From Clostridia bacterium (lineage in GTDB: Bacteria > Bacillota > Clostridia > Oscillospirales > Acutalibacteraceae): 6,183 bases of DNA. The notes beneath the pieces are model-generated. The model saw only the letters and a program-made list of their open reading frames with translations, was not told the origin of the DNA and searched no databases. The stretch spans positions 1 through 6,183 of the forward strand of contig JAFSBS010000094.1 in NCBI GenBank assembly GCA_017437165.1, in the 5' to 3' direction. Shown here one piece after another: positions 3,786 through 6,183 of the stretch (positions are counted from its first letter, which is position 1; each line of letters begins with the position of its first letter). The position numbers and the translations under genes were made by a program.

Positions 3786-6183
3786 TCCTTTTACATATAC
3801 TTTAAAATCAGGTTTTAAAGGCTTACCTATTTTACCCGCTTTAGGAAACCTTGGTATTCTCGGTTTTTTTATGCTTCTTTATTCGGCAACTGAACTTTTA
3901 AGTAAACAACCAATTTATAATAACGGAGAAGTTTCCGGTTATGTTTCACCCTCAACAAAATATATTTCACTTTTTTTCGGCGATGAATATATGCTTCTCC
4001 CTTGTCTTGTTTTAATTGCTCTTTGCGGTCTTGCAATGGCAATTTGCACATTCAATTTCATTACATCAAAAAAACAAGTAAATGTTTATTACAGTCTTGG
4101 TATTACCCGTACAAAACTCTTTTTAGGTAAATATATTTCAGGCTCACTTCTTTTAAGCACATCAATATTTTTACCACTTTTTATTATGCTCATAATTAAC
4201 CTTGCAACTTTAGGTTTTTCTTTTGAAGTATTTAAAATATTTTCCCTCTATCTTTTAACATTCCTTGTTGTATCACTTTCTTCATTCACAATTACAGCAA
4301 CCGTTTTTTCTTGCGTTGGTACAATTTTTGAAGCAGGTATTTTTTCTGCAACAATTCTCTTTTTACCGGATATAATCCTTTACGGAATTCAGACCATTAT
4401 GTCAAAATTCCTTTATGGCAATCCTTACGGTTACAATTTCACTCCCGCTAATAACGAAACATGGGACAATTCTTATATTGCAACTTTATCTGAACAATTT
4501 GACTTTTTAAGTCCTGTATTTTTTGCAAAGACAGAACTTGCAAAATTCGCAATAATAGAAAAAGAAACTAACCCTGCGGTTCGACAGGTAATTGAAAGCC
4601 CCTCTTTTACAAACATTGTTTTGTGGGTTATTTTAATTGCAATTGTTGCTTTTTTAGGTGTTAAACTTTTTAACAGGCGCAAAGCAGAAATTGCAGGATT
4701 CATAGGCACAAACAGAGTTTTAAACACTTTCGTTTCTTTCCTCGCCGGCTTCTTTGTATTTGCTCTTGCTGTTTCTTTCGTAGAAGCATTTGTTTTAAGT
4801 CTCGTTATAGGTTTAATTGGCTTTACAATTATACATTTAGGACTTGAACTTGCAGTTTTAAGAGATTTAAAGAAATTTGTAAGAGGTCTTTATAAATTAC
4901 CTATTGGTCTTGTAGCGGTAAGTCTTTTTGCAGTTTCTATGAATACAGGTCTTTTCGGTTATTCTCAAAAATTGCCGGAATTTGAAAGAATAAAAAGTGT
5001 CTCCGTTTCAATTGTTGGTGACACTTCACAGTATGGTTTATTTGGTCGGGATTCCTATTTTTTCACAGACCACAACTTACTTTACTTAAGCACTCCGTAT
5101 GTACTTACGGGAGAAATGACTTCTGAAAGCGATATTAAAGCAGTACTTAAAGCGCACGAGTTAATTGCGACTTCAGAAGATGAAGACAGAACTTTAAACA
5201 GTTCGGTTCAGATTTCTTATACATTAAAAGATGGTTCTTCTTTCAAACGTAATTTTAAAACTTCTACTCCTGAAGCATACAGAGCATTGCTTTATCTTGA
5301 AGAAGGTCAGTATTTCAAAGATGCCTTATACAATTTGTTCAAAGGCACAATAAAAATGCCCGACCCTAAAACGACTCTCGAGTTAACAAATGAAGAACAG
5401 ATTATTTCAGAAGCACAATTTTCTTTGCGAGACTCTTCTTCAACAGTAAACATTTACTCTAAATATCTTGACTCTTATGCATTTGTTGAATTAACCGACA
5501 AAGACAGAGAAAAACTTTTAACAGCCCTTTACAATGATTTGTATAATCGTTCAGTTACAGATAAATATTACCCCGATTCTACACCTGTTGCTTTTATGAG
5601 ATTCGAGGGAAACTGGAGCGAAGTTTATTGGGAAATTATTGACAATGCAAATGGCTGGACTCCCGATGAAAATTATGATAAAAAAGAACCGGTAAAACTT
5701 AAAAAGACTAAAATTACAATGAATGATTTTTCTTCAGATAAAGCCACCTTTTATGATTCTTGCTTTTATACGCCTCACCCATTCTTTGTAATAACACCGG
5801 ATATGACAGAAACAATTAAACTTCTTAAAGAACTTAAACTTTATGATGTACTTACAAAAACTCCTGATTTTGTTTCTGCAAAAATAATTCCTTCAGCTGA
5901 TTGTTTCCACGAGGTTTTCTCAACACCTTATGGCGACTTAAGTGAAGATTGCACAAGATATTTTATGTCAACTTACACTTCAAGCAGTTACACAAGAGTT
6001 GATGAAAACGGTAACCCTGTTGAAGATGATTATGGTAATTATAACGAAACAATTGACGAAATATTTGATGGTTACGTTACAAACAGCGGTAAGGATGTAG
6101 AGAAACTTTTAAGATATGCTTACACCGCTTACGAACAAGATAACCCTGACAGTGGTTATTTTGTAACATTCTACACTTCAACC
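3760..6183 (+). CDS. ABC transporter permease with large ectodomain (partial)
   Basis: The frame is open for 808 codons from ATG 3760 to the last base, so the C-terminus is missing. I see about nine membrane segments: near residues 20-44, 77-101, 125-150, 160-182, 188-208, 283-304, 323-344, 345-367 and 379-401. Positive loops between segments 2-3 (SKKQ...TRTK, 104-120), 6-7 (NRRK, 305-308) and 8-9 (RDLKKFVR, 368-375) fit a cytoplasmic N-terminus. YYSLGITRTKLFLGKY (110-125) matches the 'sLPisR..lf.gK' element of ABC-2-type permeases, probably contacting the ATPase. After segment 9 at least 406 residues follow with no further membrane segment; by topology they are extracytoplasmic. This part is acidic and aromatic, with three cysteines (668, 715, 731). 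I recognise no named fold in it; DUF6449, known from clostridial permeases of this kind, is a candidate I cannot confirm. It overlaps the ATPase gene by 26 bases. Peptide, antibiotic or lipid export, or envelope-stress sensing, is possible; the substrate is unknown. Confidence 0.88.
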   Translation, partial: MTTNQYSTNPFTYTLKSGFKGLPILPALGNLGILGFFMLLYSATELLSKQPIYNNGEVSGYVSPSTKYISLFFGDEYMLLPCLVLIALCGLAMAICTFNFITSKKQVNVYYSLGITRTKLFLGKYISGSLLLSTSIFLPLFIMLIINLATLGFSFEVFKIFSLYLLTFLVVSLSSFTITATVFSCVGTIFEAGIFSATILFLPDIILYGIQTIMSKFLYGNPYGYNFTPANNETWDNSYIATLSEQFDFLSPVFFAKTELAKFAIIEKETNPAVRQVIESPSFTNIVLWVILIAIVAFLGVKLFNRRKAEIAGFIGTNRVLNTFVSFLAGFFVFALAVSFVEAFVLSLVIGLIGFTIIHLGLELAVLRDLKKFVRGLYKLPIGLVAVSLFAVSMNTGLFGYSQKLPEFERIKSVSVSIVGDTSQYGLFGRDSYFFTDHNLLYLSTPYVLTGEMTSESDIKAVLKAHELIATSEDEDRTLNSSVQISYTLKDGSSFKRNFKTSTPEAYRALLYLEEGQYFKDALYNLFKGTIKMPDPKTTLELTNEEQIISEAQFSLRDSSSTVNIYSKYLDSYAFVELTDKDREKLLTALYNDLYNRSVTDKYYPDSTPVAFMRFEGNWSEVYWEIIDNANGWTPDENYDKKEPVKLKKTKITMNDFSSDKATFYDSCFYTPHPFFVITPDMTETIKLLKELKLYDVLTKTPDFVSAKIIPSADCFHEVFSTPYGDLSEDCTRYFMSTYTSSSYTRVDENGNPVEDDYGNYNETIDEIFDGYVTNSGKDVEKLLRYAYTAYEQDNPDSGYFVTFYTST

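Noticed and set aside
3869..4727. Minus-strand open frames at 3869-4051 and 4473-4727
   Set aside because: Both are antisense to the permease, whose continuous 808-codon frame, strong ribosome site and coherent membrane topology are far better supported.
1..6183. CRISPR arrays, insertion sequences, tRNA or rRNA genes, riboswitches
   Set aside because: I saw no regularly spaced long repeats, terminal inverted repeats, transposase motifs, clover-leaf sequences or conserved riboswitch cores on either strand.

Overview
The window looks like a low-GC Gram-positive chromosome, probably a Clostridia-type Firmicute. The reasons are the strong Shine-Dalgarno sites (GAGG, GGAG, AAGGAG, AGGTGA), sigma-A-like promoters with 17-base spacers, AT-rich codon choice, and a YtrB-like ABC ATPase paired with a large polytopic permease. 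Genus cannot be read from the sequence.

Layout: (1) 1-102 is the 3' end of an unidentified gene. (2) 184-844 holds two small same-strand genes, a DUF4177-type protein and a GNAT N-acetyltransferase, 22 bases apart if the better-supported GNAT start at 407 is used. (3) 857-884 is a perfect 11-bp hairpin between convergent genes; its U-run favours minus-strand termination. (4) 891-2606 (minus) encodes an exported calcineurin-like metallophosphoesterase with all metal-ligand motifs and a long C-terminal part of unknown function. (5) 2607-2885 is a 279-base divergent regulatory region. It has one near-consensus minus-strand promoter, two candidate plus-strand promoters, a phased triple TTAAGA repeat and two short inverted repeats. 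(6) 2886 to the window end is an ABC exporter operon: an ATPase whose 3' end overlaps by 26 bases a permease of at least 808 residues, which continues beyond the window.

The ABC pair almost certainly forms one complex, because the genes are translationally coupled and the family architecture fits. The permease ends in an extracytoplasmic domain of more than 400 residues, so the complex may sense or handle something outside the membrane. The phosphoesterase also acts outside the membrane and is transcribed divergently from the transporter. Shared regulation is possible but not shown. The left module (1-844) is visibly more AT-rich than the rest and seems functionally unrelated.

I see no tRNA, rRNA, CRISPR array, insertion sequence or phage gene. 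No gene-free stretch exceeds 300 bases. The best candidates for something undescribed are the permease ectodomain, the C-terminal half of the phosphoesterase, and the operator-like structures in the divergent region. None amounts to a demonstrated new system.
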